Below, piece by piece: positions 1 to 8,260 of a stretch of 64,000 nucleotides of DNA (positions within the stretch are counted from its first letter, which is position 1; every line of letters starts with the position of its first letter). Below the pieces are notes generated by a model. It saw only the letters and a list, made by a program, of their open reading frames with translations. It was not told where the DNA came from and did no database searches. Location: positions 62,001 to 126,000 of the forward strand of contig NZ_JAPCKK010000017.1 of NCBI RefSeq assembly GCF_030705605.1. Reading direction: 5' to 3'. Source of the DNA: Paenibacillus zeirhizosphaerae. GTDB taxonomy: Bacteria; Bacillota; Bacilli; Paenibacillales; Paenibacillaceae. The position numbers and the translations under genes are program-made.

Positions 1-543
1 TACTTCAGCGGAGGGCTTATTCCGACCTACCTGCTCATCCGCGAGCTGCAGCTTATCGATACGTTCTGGGTCATGATCATTCCCGGTCTCATCAGCGTAT
101 GGAACATGATTATTTTCAGGACGTTCTTTATGGGCATGCCTGACGGTCTCGATGAATCAGCCCGTATTGACGGTTGCTCGCAATGGGGGGTATTCTTTCG
201 GATTATTCTGCCGCTGTCCGGGCCGGTTATGGCGACTTTGTCCTTGTTTACCGCGGTCTATCATTGGAATGACTGGTTCGCCCCTAGCATTTATATCTCC
301 AATCTGGACCTGCTGCCGATTCAGACCAAGCTGCAGCAGATTCTCAACTCGAACATTATGACAGAGCAGATGTCCCAGATGGATTCTGCGGCTGCAAGCC
401 ACTTGAGCAAGATGAAGAGTGTGACCACCAAGTCGCTTTCGATGGCTACGATGATGGTGGCCACAGTACCGATCCTGCTGGTGTATCCGTTTGTGCAGAA
501 ATATTTCGTTAAAGGGGTCATGATCGGATCATTGAAGGAGTAG
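1..543 (+). CDS. Carbohydrate ABC transporter permease (LplC/YtcP type), 5' truncated
   Basis: This is an inner-membrane permease subunit of a sugar ABC importer. The reading frame is open from the first base of the window, so the N-terminal part lies outside. The visible part carries hydrophobic segments and the EAA cytoplasmic loop that contacts the ATPase (ESARIDG... RIILPLS, codons around 150-215). It ends in VMIGSLKE, the usual C-terminus of LplC-type permeases, and closely resembles the permease at 32523-33428. It is followed 60 nt later by a lipoprotein binding protein, a BadF-type kinase, a GH4 enzyme and a lichenase, so the imported substrate is probably a beta-glucan oligosaccharide (inference). 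No ATPase gene is seen here; such importers usually share an MsmX-type ATPase encoded elsewhere. Confidence 0.9.
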   Translation, partial: YFSGGLIPTYLLIRELQLIDTFWVMIIPGLISVWNMIIFRTFFMGMPDGLDESARIDGCSQWGVFFRIILPLSGPVMATLSLFTAVYHWNDWFAPSIYISNLDLLPIQTKLQQILNSNIMTEQMSQMDSAAASHLSKMKSVTTKSLSMATMMVATVPILLVYPFVQKYFVKGVMIGSLKE

Positions 544-603
544 CCTGCTCCATCGACGGCGCTTCATTCGGTCTCTGCAAGTGCATACAAGGGGGAAGGT
601 ACC

Positions 604-2232
604 ATGAACTATTGGAAAAAGAAAACAATGCTGTCTTCTTTGTCAGTTCTGCTTGTCATGATACTCGGTTTAACCGGATGTTCGGGCTCGGGCGGAGGCG
701 AGGAAAGCTCCTCAACCGCTGAAGGTGAACCGGTTACACTGGGGACGGATCCATTGAACTTCTCGTTCTACGGTCATTACGACTGGTACACGATGCCTGT
801 GTGGGGCGAGGATCTGGCGTCCAAGTGGATTCAGGAGAACAAGAAGGTAACCGTTGAGCCGATCAGCTCGGGAGGCAATGCCAAACAAAAGCTGAGCACG
901 ATGATCGTCTCGGGTGAGCTGCCTGATGTGATCTGGCTGGAGCGGGGCGCTGATGTTGAGAAGCTGCGCGCAGCCGGCATGCTGGTTCCGCTCGATGATT
1001 ATCTCGATAAATATCCCAACCTGAAGAAATGGGCGGGCGAATCCACATTGGATATGCTGCGTTCCTCGGACGGCAAGCTGTATCAGTTTCCGAACTGGTA
1101 TACGACGCAGCCGAACGGCAACGCCGGGTATGTGGTGAACAAGAAAATTTACGAGGATCTCGGCTCGCCTTCGTTGGAAACGACAGATGATTTCTACGCC
1201 TATCTAAAGCTGGTTAAAGAAAAATATCCTGATGTCGTGCCATTCGAGGTCGGTGAGAAAGCGGATGGGGTTGATATTCTGATCACCGCCTTTGCTGAAA
1301 ATCGCCCGTATTTATTTAACACCATGATGGCTGTGCCCAACGGGGACCAACTGACATCTATTTTCAAAGACCCTGCTTTCCGTGAAGGGCTGCAGCTTGC
1401 GAACAAGCTGTACCAGGAAGGTCTGATCACCCAGGATGCGTTCACCCAGAAGCCGGAGCAGATTGAGCAGAAGATCCGAAACGGCCAGGTGGCGGTGTAT
1501 GCCGCATCGAGCCCGACGGAAGACGGAGCTATCGGCAATGCGATCCTGTCGGCTGAGGACCCGGGTGCAGGTTATTTCATGGTCTGGCCGATTCATAAGC
1601 AAGGCCTCGACAAGAATAAAGTGTATCCCGGTGATTATAAGCAGCAGGGCTGGAACGTAAGCGTCATCACCCAATCGGCTAAAAACCCGGAAGCCATCTT
1701 CGCCTTCCTGGATTGGATGACAGGGCCTGAAGGGCAGCGAATCATTATGTGGGGGCCGGAAGGCACCTTCTGGGATGGTGTTGACGAGGACGAGGCTCCA
1801 TTGTTTACGGAGAAATACCTCACAGATACCAAGGCGCGTGACGAGTTCATGCACTCGACCGTGGATTTGCAGTGGGTCGGCAATACGGTGTATGTAGATA
1901 AGTCGAAGATGAAATTCGAATCGACACTGCCGCCGGAAAAGCAAAACTGGGAGTCTCGCTGGCAGTCTGAGATTACATGGAAGACACAGTACAATGCAAC
2001 GGAATTTACCAACCTTGATCCTGCTGGGGATTCAGATGAAGGCATTGTAGCGCAAAGCGTACTGGATATTTATGAGAAAGCCTTTGCTTCGGCAGTCATG
2101 TCCGCCAAATCCGCAGATGAAGTGCTTGCGGTTCTCGACAAGGCGGAAGCGGACGCTCAGCAGGTCGGATATGACCGGTTGCTGAAATACAAGACAGACA
2201 GATGGCAGGAGAATCTAAGTAAGCTGAAATAG
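604..2232 (+). CDS. Extracellular sugar-binding lipoprotein of ABC transporter
   Basis: A 542-aa solute-binding protein that delivers oligosaccharides to the permease encoded just upstream. The N-terminus is a lipoprotein signal: KKK, a hydrophobic core and the lipobox LTGC, giving a lipid-modified Cys26 and anchoring outside the membrane. A Gly/Ser-rich linker follows. The body contains phrases typical of the large LplA-like binding proteins (GELPDVIWLERG near residue 105, PEAIFAFLDWMTGPEGQRI near 365). The start ATG is preceded by GGGGGAAGG. The substrate is inferred from the lichenase and phospho-glucosidase genes in the same operon. Confidence 0.88.
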   Translation: MNYWKKKTMLSSLSVLLVMILGLTGCSGSGGGEESSSTAEGEPVTLGTDPLNFSFYGHYDWYTMPVWGEDLASKWIQENKKVTVEPISSGGNAKQKLSTMIVSGELPDVIWLERGADVEKLRAAGMLVPLDDYLDKYPNLKKWAGESTLDMLRSSDGKLYQFPNWYTTQPNGNAGYVVNKKIYEDLGSPSLETTDDFYAYLKLVKEKYPDVVPFEVGEKADGVDILITAFAENRPYLFNTMMAVPNGDQLTSIFKDPAFREGLQLANKLYQEGLITQDAFTQKPEQIEQKIRNGQVAVYAASSPTEDGAIGNAILSAEDPGAGYFMVWPIHKQGLDKNKVYPGDYKQQGWNVSVITQSAKNPEAIFAFLDWMTGPEGQRIIMWGPEGTFWDGVDEDEAPLFTEKYLTDTKARDEFMHSTVDLQWVGNTVYVDKSKMKFESTLPPEKQNWESRWQSEITWKTQYNATEFTNLDPAGDSDEGIVAQSVLDIYEKAFASAVMSAKSADEVLAVLDKAEADAQQVGYDRLLKYKTDRWQENLSKLK

Positions 2233-2243
2233 GAGAGAGTGCT

Positions 2244-3221
2244 TTGAACTATTACTTGGGTGTAGACGGCGGTGGCAGCAAGACCCTGGCTGTCGTGTCA
2301 GATGAGCAGGGACAGATTGTGGGCAGAGGGATGAGCGGATGCGGCAACCATCAGGTTGGAGTTGAGCTCGCCCGCCGCAGCATCCGTGAATCGGTCACGG
2401 AAGCCCTGTCACAGGCAGGGCTGGTGAAGGAGCAAATAGAGTATGCCATGTTCGGGCTTGCAGGAGCGGACCGCGAAGCGGACTTCCGCATCCTCAGACC
2501 GATGATGGCCGAGATGAACTTTCCGGCCTACGATATCGTATGTGATACGGTGATTGGTCTTCGGGCCGGAACGCGGCAGCCGGATGGTGTGGTCGTCGTA
2601 TGCGGCAGCGGTACGAACTGTTTTGGAGTTAATAAGCATGGAGAATCGCTGCAGTGCGGCGGATTCGGTTATACGTACGGCGACTTTGGGGGAGGTGGTG
2701 GCCTCGCGGTTGAGGTGTTCCGTACCGTCATCCGGGCCTGGGAAGGCAGGGAGGAGCCCACATTGCTGACTGGAGCAGTGTTGAAGATGCTGGGGTATCC
2801 TTCAGTGGAGCGCATGTTCCATGATTTTCTGGACCATGGCAAAGACATACCGAGGCATCTGACCAAGCTGCTGTTCCAGGTAGCGGAGCATGACGAAGCG
2901 GCACGGCGTATCCTGCAGCGGCAAGGGGAAGAACTGGGCATCGCGGCTGCTGCGGTTATTCATAAGCTGGATATGATGCAGGACAGCTTTGATCTGGTGC
3001 TTGTCGGCAGTGTGCTCACTCGTGGTGATAGCCGGTTCGTAATTCCTTATATCGAAAAAATTGTGAAGACAGCCGCACCAGGCTGCAGTCTGCGCAGATT
3101 GGCAATGGAGCCGGCGGCCGGGGCCGTTCTGCTCGCCATGGAGAGAGCGGGGCGCCAGGTGGCCGAGACGGTATATGAACGTCTGGACGACGGTTTGTCG
3201 GTGGAGGAGGTTGGAGCATGA
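2244..3221 (+). CDS. BadF/BadG/BcrA/BcrD-family sugar kinase (N-acetylglucosamine-kinase-like)
   Basis: A 325-aa cytoplasmic ATPase of the ASKHA fold. The phosphate-1 loop DGGGSKT is at residues 8-14, a second phosphate-binding stretch CGSGTN lies near residue 120, and GDFGGGGG follows, all as in eukaryotic-type GlcNAc kinase. It starts with TTG, preceded by AGGAGAG. The next gene (GH4) starts within its last codons (ATGA overlap), so the two are translationally coupled. The likely job is ATP-dependent phosphorylation of the imported glycoside before cleavage by the GH4 enzyme, replacing a PTS step. That role is inferred from context; the family also contains GlcNAc and glucosamine kinases. 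Confidence 0.8.
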   Translation: MNYYLGVDGGGSKTLAVVSDEQGQIVGRGMSGCGNHQVGVELARRSIRESVTEALSQAGLVKEQIEYAMFGLAGADREADFRILRPMMAEMNFPAYDIVCDTVIGLRAGTRQPDGVVVVCGSGTNCFGVNKHGESLQCGGFGYTYGDFGGGGGLAVEVFRTVIRAWEGREEPTLLTGAVLKMLGYPSVERMFHDFLDHGKDIPRHLTKLLFQVAEHDEAARRILQRQGEELGIAAAAVIHKLDMMQDSFDLVLVGSVLTRGDSRFVIPYIEKIVKTAAPGCSLRRLAMEPAAGAVLLAMERAGRQVAETVYERLDDGLSVEEVGA

Positions 3222-4528
3222 ACGAACAGTTAAAAATTGCAGTGATTGGCGGCGGATCATCTTACACACCGGAGCTGATTGAAGGATTTATACTTAATTA
3301 TGAAACGCTCCCTGTGACGGAGATTGTACTGGTGGATATTCCGGAGGGCTTTCATAAACTGACCATTGTCGGACAGCTTGCTGAACGAATGATTGCAGCA
3401 TCCGGTCTGCCGATCAAGCTCAGAATGACCATGGACCGCCGTTCGGCGCTAGAAGGAGCCACCTTTGTCTCCACACAGATGAGGGTGGGCTTGCTCGACG
3501 CCCGTGCCCGGGATGAATCCATTCCGCTCAAGTATGGCATGATTGGACAGGAAACGACTGGGCCGGGCGGCATGATGAAAGCGCTGCGTACGATTCCGAT
3601 TTTGCTGGATCTCTGCAAGGAGATGGAAGAGGTATGTCCGGATGCCTGGCTGTTGAACTTTACCAATCCGGCCGGAATGGTAACGGAAGCCATACGCAAG
3701 CACTCAAGCATCCGCTCGGTAGGCCTATGCAACTCGCCGATAGGAGCTTACAAGTGGCTGTCGTCGCTCTACAATGTCCCAATCAGCCGTATTCACTGTG
3801 AATTTGTCGGATTGAACCATCTGCACTGGATCAGTAAGATTACGGTAGACGGCCAATCGAAGCTGGCAGAGCTGCTGGACAACCGTGAGGGCTACTCGGC
3901 GAAGAATGTTCCGCAGTTTGCGTGGAACGGTACGTTGCTGCAGTCGATTGGGGCGATTCCTTCCTATTATCTGAAATACTTCTATCTACAGCGTGAAATG
4001 CTTGCAGAGCAGATGGAAGCGGCTGCGAAAGGAGAGAGTCGGGCCGAAACGGTGAAGCGTCTGGAGAGCGAGCTGTTCGAGATTTATCAGAATCCGGATT
4101 TGAAAGAGAAGCCTAAGCAGTTGGAACAGCGTGGCGGAGCTTACTACTCGGAAGCTGCTGTGCATTTAATGAATTCTTTGTATAATGATGCCGGAGACAC
4201 TCAAACGTTAAATGTTTCCAATCAAGGAATATTAGACTTTCTGCCAGACGACGCCTGTATTGAAGTGAATTGCACGGTAACGAAGGATGGACCCATTCCT
4301 CAACCGCTTACAGTTATTCCGAATGCGGTTAAAGGATTGATCATGGCGGTCAAAACCTATGAGCAGCTTGCTATTGAGGCCGCTGTGACCGGGGACCGGG
4401 GACTGGCGCTTTCAGCGCTGGCCCATCATCCTCTGACCAGTTCCGTCAATGACGCCGAACGGATGCTTGAAGACATGTTGGAGCAAAATCAGCAGCATCT
4501 CCCGAACTTTTTTCAGAAAATCCATTAA
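3218..4528 (+). CDS. licH: Glycoside hydrolase family 4, 6-phospho-beta-glucosidase type
   Basis: A 436-aa NAD- and divalent-metal-dependent GH4 enzyme that cleaves phosphorylated beta-glucosides through an oxidation/elimination mechanism. It has the N-terminal dinucleotide loop IGGGSSYTPEL, the FTNPAGMV segment, and the GH4 metal ligands Cys171 (in GLCNSP) and His201 (in GLNHLHW). Length and motifs fit LicH/CelF-type 6-phospho-beta-glucosidases; 6-phospho-alpha-glucosidase cannot be excluded by eye. It overlaps the kinase gene by four bases, which suggests that the kinase makes its substrate. The ribosome binding site GGAGG lies inside the kinase 3' end. Confidence 0.88.
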   Translation: MNEQLKIAVIGGGSSYTPELIEGFILNYETLPVTEIVLVDIPEGFHKLTIVGQLAERMIAASGLPIKLRMTMDRRSALEGATFVSTQMRVGLLDARARDESIPLKYGMIGQETTGPGGMMKALRTIPILLDLCKEMEEVCPDAWLLNFTNPAGMVTEAIRKHSSIRSVGLCNSPIGAYKWLSSLYNVPISRIHCEFVGLNHLHWISKITVDGQSKLAELLDNREGYSAKNVPQFAWNGTLLQSIGAIPSYYLKYFYLQREMLAEQMEAAAKGESRAETVKRLESELFEIYQNPDLKEKPKQLEQRGGAYYSEAAVHLMNSLYNDAGDTQTLNVSNQGILDFLPDDACIEVNCTVTKDGPIPQPLTVIPNAVKGLIMAVKTYEQLAIEAAVTGDRGLALSALAHHPLTSSVNDAERMLEDMLEQNQQHLPNFFQKIH

Positions 4529-4546
4529 GAAACGGAGTTGTTCGTT

Positions 4547-5317
4547 ATGAAAAAGGGCAAAATTCACCAGAGAATACGCAAAGGATTGGCAGGGGTGTTG
4601 GCTTGCAGCAGTCTGCTGCTGGCTGTGCCGGCATCCGCGGCGGGTGCATTTAATGAACCTTTGAATGCAGTGAATGATGATCGCTTTTACACATCGGACG
4701 GCTGGGGAAATGGTGATGATTTTGGCGTCTTCTGGCAGGCGGATAATATCGAATTTAGCAATGGCATTATGGCGCTCAGACTGGACAAAACGGGCTGCCC
4801 TGCGGGCTGTGACGGAAAGCCCTATGCTTCCGGCGAGTATGCCACGAATGAGGATACCTACGGTTACGGGCGCGTGGAAGCGCGCATGAAGGTGGCCAAA
4901 GGAACGGGACTTGTGACTTCACTGTTCACTTATTCTGATCCGACTGGACAAGGCCTGAACGACGAGATTGACATTGAAATCCTGGGCAAGGACACAACGA
5001 AGCTGGAGACCAACTATTATACGAACGGTGTGGGAGAGCATAGTACGGTGATTGATTTGGGGTTCGATGCATCGCTTGCTTTCCATACGTATGCGTTTGA
5101 GTGGTCTCCGACCTCGATCAAATGGTATGTGGATGGCAAGCTGGTTCATACCGAGAACGGATCACGCGGCAAGCTCCCTTCCAGACCAGGCCATATTATG
5201 GTGAATTTCTGGGCTGGTGCGAATGATGCGGCTAAATACTGGACCGGGGACTTCGTTTATCCGGGCTCTCCTGTACGTGCATACTACGACTATATCAAAT
5301 TTACCCCGGCACCATAA
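4547..5317 (+). CDS. bglS: Secreted GH16 endo-beta-1,3-1,4-glucanase (lichenase)
   Basis: A 256-aa extracellular lichenase cutting mixed-linkage beta-glucans. A basic N-terminus and hydrophobic core end at VPASA, a signal peptidase I site near residue 32. The catalytic motif DEIDIE is intact, with nucleophile Glu140, Asp142 and acid/base Glu144. The flanking NDEIDIEILGKDTT strongly resembles Bacillus BglS. ATG 4547 was chosen over the in-frame TTG at 4538 because the GGAG at 4534-4537 is correctly spaced for it. As the last gene of the operon before a terminator, it links the locus to uptake of its cleavage products. Confidence 0.93.
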   Translation: MKKGKIHQRIRKGLAGVLACSSLLLAVPASAAGAFNEPLNAVNDDRFYTSDGWGNGDDFGVFWQADNIEFSNGIMALRLDKTGCPAGCDGKPYASGEYATNEDTYGYGRVEARMKVAKGTGLVTSLFTYSDPTGQGLNDEIDIEILGKDTTKLETNYYTNGVGEHSTVIDLGFDASLAFHTYAFEWSPTSIKWYVDGKLVHTENGSRGKLPSRPGHIMVNFWAGANDAAKYWTGDFVYPGSPVRAYYDYIKFTPAP

Positions 5318-5352
5318 TATAATGTGAAGCCTTGTTCAGATTGGACATTGGG

Positions 5353-5395
5353 AACTGCCCTCCGCGCATCAATAAGACGCGGGGGGCAGTTTTTG
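5353..5395 (+). terminator. Intrinsic terminator of beta-glucan operon
   Basis: Strong GC-rich hairpin (AACTGCCCTCCGCG / CGCGGGGGGCAGTT, loop about 11 nt) followed by TTTTTG, 36 bases after the lichenase stop codon. Confidence 0.88.
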
Positions 5396-5449
5396 TGGGG
5401 ACGGCTTATGCCGCTGCAATCATCGATCTAGGAGTTTTTGTATCCGGTA

Positions 5450-5458
5450 TGCTAAAAT
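5450..5458 (+). promoter_or_regulatory. Extended -10 promoter for yojF-bshB2
   Basis: TGCTAAAAT reads as an extended -10 (TGn plus TAAAAT). No good -35 box lies 17 bases upstream, as is common for extended -10 promoters. It is about 90 bases before the yojF start. Confidence 0.45.
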
Positions 5459-5550
5459 GAATTCATGGGCAAATGAGCATTCATATTGAAATAGCATTGC
5501 TCATCGGCTTAATAAACAGCTTTTCGCTTGCGGGATATGGAGGGAATCAC

Positions 5551-5895
5551 ATGCAGTTAATCGATCAGGAGCAGATACAGCTTAGGATTGACGCTTTAAA
5601 GGATCAGGACATATATCTACATCTTGAAATGACCATGGGAGCGTATGCTTCTCATCTGGACAGCACCAAACATCCTGCAGCCAATTTTATTTCCAACGCC
5701 AAAATCCGTTATTCCAACGGAACTATAGCGGGAAGCCGGCCTTTCCGTGTCGGATTGAAGATCGCTGAAGGCTGGGTGTATGCGGAGGGGTTAACCCACT
5801 GGGATGAGCAGGAGACCGAGCGGCTTATTTTGGCCGGCCATGATGCCCAGGGTAAGCTGGTTGTCGCACTGCAGTTGAGCAGAACGCCGTTTTGA
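5551..5895 (+). CDS. yojF: YojF family protein (DUF1806), bacillithiol-associated
   Basis: A 114-aa cytoplasmic protein resembling Bacillus YojF (DUF1806), which is always found next to the bacillithiol deacetylase BshB2, as here. Its biochemical role is not established in the family; association with BshB2 is known from gene order. An in-frame start exists further upstream (5473) but would add a hydrophobic extension. ATG 5551, preceded by GGAGGG at 5539-5544, gives the family length. Its stop codon lies 23 bases before the bshB2 start, so the two form an operon. Confidence 0.8.
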   Translation: MQLIDQEQIQLRIDALKDQDIYLHLEMTMGAYASHLDSTKHPAANFISNAKIRYSNGTIAGSRPFRVGLKIAEGWVYAEGLTHWDEQETERLILAGHDAQGKLVVALQLSRTPF

Positions 5896-5918
5896 GAGCA
5901 AAGGAGATGAAGCATTCG

Positions 5919-6578
5919 ATGAATCAGCGCATTCTGGTTATACTTCCTCATCCGGATGATGAGGCTTTTGGTCTGGCAGGAACGCTGGCCAAGCGGGTTG
6001 ATGAGGGCTATCAGGTGACGTATGCTTGCCTGACCTTGGGAGAAATGGGCCGTAATATGGGCAACCCTCCTTTTGCCAACAGAGTAACACTTCCGCAGAT
6101 CCGCAAACTGGAGCTTGAGGAATCCGCCCGTGCTATTGGCATTCAGGACCTGCGCATGCTCGGTTTTCATGATAAGACGATTGAATTCGAGGACCAGGAG
6201 CGGCTGGACGGCGTGATTCGTGGTCTGCTGGAGGAGCTGCAGCCTTCGCTGGTGGTTACCTTTTATCCGGGGTACAGCGTTCATCCGGATCATGATGCGA
6301 CAGGTGCAGCCGTCATCCGCACGATTCAGGGCTTGCCTGCAGAGCAGCGGCCGGTCGTGCATTGCCTGGCATTTTCGAAAAACTGCCAGCAGGTGCTCGG
6401 TCCGCCTGACGTAACTGACGATGTCAATGATTATCTGGAGCCCAAGATGAAGTCTATTCAAGCCCACCGTTCCCAGTTCCAGATCGCCGAGATGCTTGGC
6501 GGCAAGAACCCGACTCATGAGGAGATCCAGGCTCGTTTTGGAACAGAGCACTTTTGGACTTACAAATTTGATGTTTAA
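5919..6578 (+). CDS. bshB2: Bacillithiol biosynthesis deacetylase BshB2
   Basis: A 219-aa zinc-dependent N-deacetylase of the LmbE/PIG-L family that removes acetate from GlcNAc-malate during bacillithiol synthesis. The zinc motif HPDDE is at residues 11-15 and the distal ligand motif VHPDHDATG follows near residue 125. ATG 5919 fits the AAGGAG at 5901-5906; the ATG at 5907 would sit directly on the ribosome binding site. It is paired with yojF as in B. subtilis yojFG. BshB1 and BshB2 overlap in function, so it may be one of two such enzymes in the genome. Confidence 0.88.
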   Translation: MNQRILVILPHPDDEAFGLAGTLAKRVDEGYQVTYACLTLGEMGRNMGNPPFANRVTLPQIRKLELEESARAIGIQDLRMLGFHDKTIEFEDQERLDGVIRGLLEELQPSLVVTFYPGYSVHPDHDATGAAVIRTIQGLPAEQRPVVHCLAFSKNCQQVLGPPDVTDDVNDYLEPKMKSIQAHRSQFQIAEMLGGKNPTHEEIQARFGTEHFWTYKFDV

Positions 6579-6614
6579 TTAGCGTAGATTGTACACGGCC
6601 GGAATGGCCGAAAA

Positions 6615-6656
6615 GAGGAGCGTATCAGGTCCATTGACCTGGCGCTCCTTTGTTTA
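6615..6656 (+). terminator. Terminator between bshB2 and patB (convergent)
   Basis: Hairpin with paired arms GGAGCG/CGCTCC and CAGGTC/GACCTG around a CATT loop, followed by TTTGTTT. It lies between two convergent genes and could serve both strands. Confidence 0.75.
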
Positions 6657-6724
6657 ATATGTTAATCAACCGACGTTGTGGCATTTATAAGTATCTGGCT
6701 TAAAACCAAAAACTCTGGGCCAGG

Positions 6725-7912
6725 CTACTTTTCGTTCAAGATGGTGGTCGCCCGGACTGCCGCCTCCAGCCGCCGCATTGCTTCCTCTACAGTAGCACGC
6801 GTGCAGCCGAGATTCATCCGCATAAATCCGTTCCCGTCTGTACCGAAGGAATCACCGTTGTTCAAACCAAGCTTGGCTTCCGCGATAAGGAACGTGCTGA
6901 GCTCCTTTCCTTCCAGGCCGAGGGCGCGGAAATCCATCCACAGCAAATAAGTTCCTTCAGGACGCCATGCCTTTACCTCAGGCAAATGCTGCTGACAAAA
7001 ATCGCGCACATAATCCATATTTCCCCGTACATGCACCAGAAGGGCATCAAGCCATTCGGCTCCCTCGCGGTAGGCTGCTTCTGCAGCGGCCAAACCGAGG
7101 GGTGTAGCGGCACCCAGTGCATGCTTTTCCAGCGCTTGGCTGAACTTGGCACGGAGCTCCTCGTTTGGAATGACCATGTTGGCAGTGTTCAAGCCGGCGA
7201 TGTTGAATGTTTTGCTCGGGGCGGTACAAATAATGCTGCGCTGCGCCGCATCCTCCGATAAGGATGCGAACGGAATATGGCTCCCGGGCTCAAAAACCAG
7301 ATCGGCATGTATTTCATCCGATACGACCAGCACATTCCACTTGGCGCATACTTCAGCCAGTTGCTGCAGCTCCTGCTTTGTCCACACACGTCCTACAGGG
7401 TTATGGGGACTGCACAGAATCAGCAGCTTGACTTTGCCGCCGGACATCTTATTTTCCATATCTTCAAAATCCATGCTGTACCGTCCGTCCTGCTCCAATA
7501 ACGGGTTACGCACAAGCTCCCGCCCATGGCTTTCGACGACATGGTAGAATGGCGGATACACCGGGGTTTGAATCATGACCTGATCTCCCGGCTCCGTAAA
7601 TTCTTCGACAATTAGACTGAGTGCCGGAACGACACCGGGACAGAGCTTAATCCATTCCTGCTCAATGCTCCAATTGTGACGGGTCCGCATCCAGTTGATG
7701 ATCGATTCATAGTAAGCTGGCGAAGGATAGGTATATCCGAATACGCCGTGTTCCACTCGTTCGCGTATGGCGCGGATTACAGCCGGGGGTGCCTGAAAAT
7801 CCATATCCGCTACCCACATAGGCAGAACGTCCTCTGTTCCAAATATAGCCTCCCGGTTATCCCACTTATAGGAAGCGGTGCGGGTGCGGTCAATATGCAG
7901 ATTAAAATCCAT
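6725..7912 (-). CDS. patB: MalY/PatB-type pyridoxal-phosphate C-S lyase (cystathionine beta-lyase)
   Basis: A 395-aa fold-type I PLP enzyme with cysteine/cystathionine beta-lyase activity in this family. The PLP lysine is Lys234 in APSKTFNIAG, the substrate-carboxylate Asn is in SPHNPVGR (near 171), and the DEIHAD segment (199-204) carries the Asp that contacts the cofactor. The N-terminal PMWVADMDF is a signature of the MalY/PatB group. The ribosome binding site is GGAGGAA upstream of the ATG. It diverges from the sulfate transport operon, in keeping with a role in sulfur amino acid metabolism; a general aminotransferase function is less likely. Confidence 0.87.
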   Translation of the reverse strand: MDFNLHIDRTRTASYKWDNREAIFGTEDVLPMWVADMDFQAPPAVIRAIRERVEHGVFGYTYPSPAYYESIINWMRTRHNWSIEQEWIKLCPGVVPALSLIVEEFTEPGDQVMIQTPVYPPFYHVVESHGRELVRNPLLEQDGRYSMDFEDMENKMSGGKVKLLILCSPHNPVGRVWTKQELQQLAEVCAKWNVLVVSDEIHADLVFEPGSHIPFASLSEDAAQRSIICTAPSKTFNIAGLNTANMVIPNEELRAKFSQALEKHALGAATPLGLAAAEAAYREGAEWLDALLVHVRGNMDYVRDFCQQHLPEVKAWRPEGTYLLWMDFRALGLEGKELSTFLIAEAKLGLNNGDSFGTDGNGFMRMNLGCTRATVEEAMRRLEAAVRATTILNEK

Positions 7913-8017
7913 GTCTATTCCTCCAGTATTAATGTATGCAGGTTCTGCTTTGTTGAGTGTACTGTACCAGTATAAAGGATTACGGAGGCATTAGGAAAAT
8001 GGAGAGCAAAAAAATTC

Positions 8018-8046
8018 TTTACACCATCCCGGGTTTTTCATACAAT
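8018..8046 (+). promoter_or_regulatory. Sigma-A promoter of sulfate transport operon
   Basis: TTTACA (8018-8023), 17-bp spacer, TACAAT (8041-8046): a near-consensus vegetative promoter. The predicted start point near 8053 leaves a leader of about 208 nt before sbp. Confidence 0.8.
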
Positions 8047-8057
8047 AGGCATATAAC

Positions 8058-8078
8058 ATACTAATCGGGTAGGAATTA
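8058..8078 (+). promoter_or_regulatory. CymR-like operator (putative)
   Basis: TACTAATCGGGTAGGAATTA lies immediately after the -10 box, where a repressor would block initiation. Its TAAnnC...GTAGGAATT layout resembles what I recall of CymR sites upstream of Bacillus cysteine/sulfur genes. The match is from memory and was not scored. Confidence 0.4.
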
Positions 8079-8116
8079 TTGAAAATCAAAGTTCTCACCG
8101 TACAGACGGAGGAACT

Positions 8117-8180
8117 CCTGAGGCTGCACCGGGCTGGCACGATCCTAGAGATCGGTCGGGATCGTCGTGCTGTCATCAGG
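8117..8180 (+). ncRNA. Structured 5' leader element of sulfate operon
   Basis: A long stem-loop in the untranslated leader: outer arms CCTGA/TCAGG, inner arms GCACGATCC / GGATCGTCGTGC with a small bulge. A U-rich run (CTTTTTTC) follows at about 8190-8198. It does not match any riboswitch class I recognise and could be an attenuator or only a stabilising structure. Confidence 0.4.
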
Positions 8181-8260
8181 ATTCTTGCGTCTTTTTTCTG
8201 CCTGTACGCAGCAAAATGGGTTCTCTGCAATCAATCAGAGTAACTGGGGGAGAGATTTGT

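Larger units (their letters stand above)
7913..8260. other. Divergent patB / sulfate operon intergenic region
   Basis: This 348-base gap holds the patB 5' region (including the dyad GTACTGTAC near 7958), a strong forward sigma-A promoter, a CymR-like site just downstream of it, and a folded leader of roughly 200 nt before sbp. No T-box (AGGGTGG-type) or S-box signature was found. Confidence 0.7.

Noticed and set aside
8053..8260. T-box or SAM riboswitch in the sulfate leader
   Set aside because: The leader lacks the T-box AGGGTGG motif and the S-box core; only an unclassified stem-loop was recorded.
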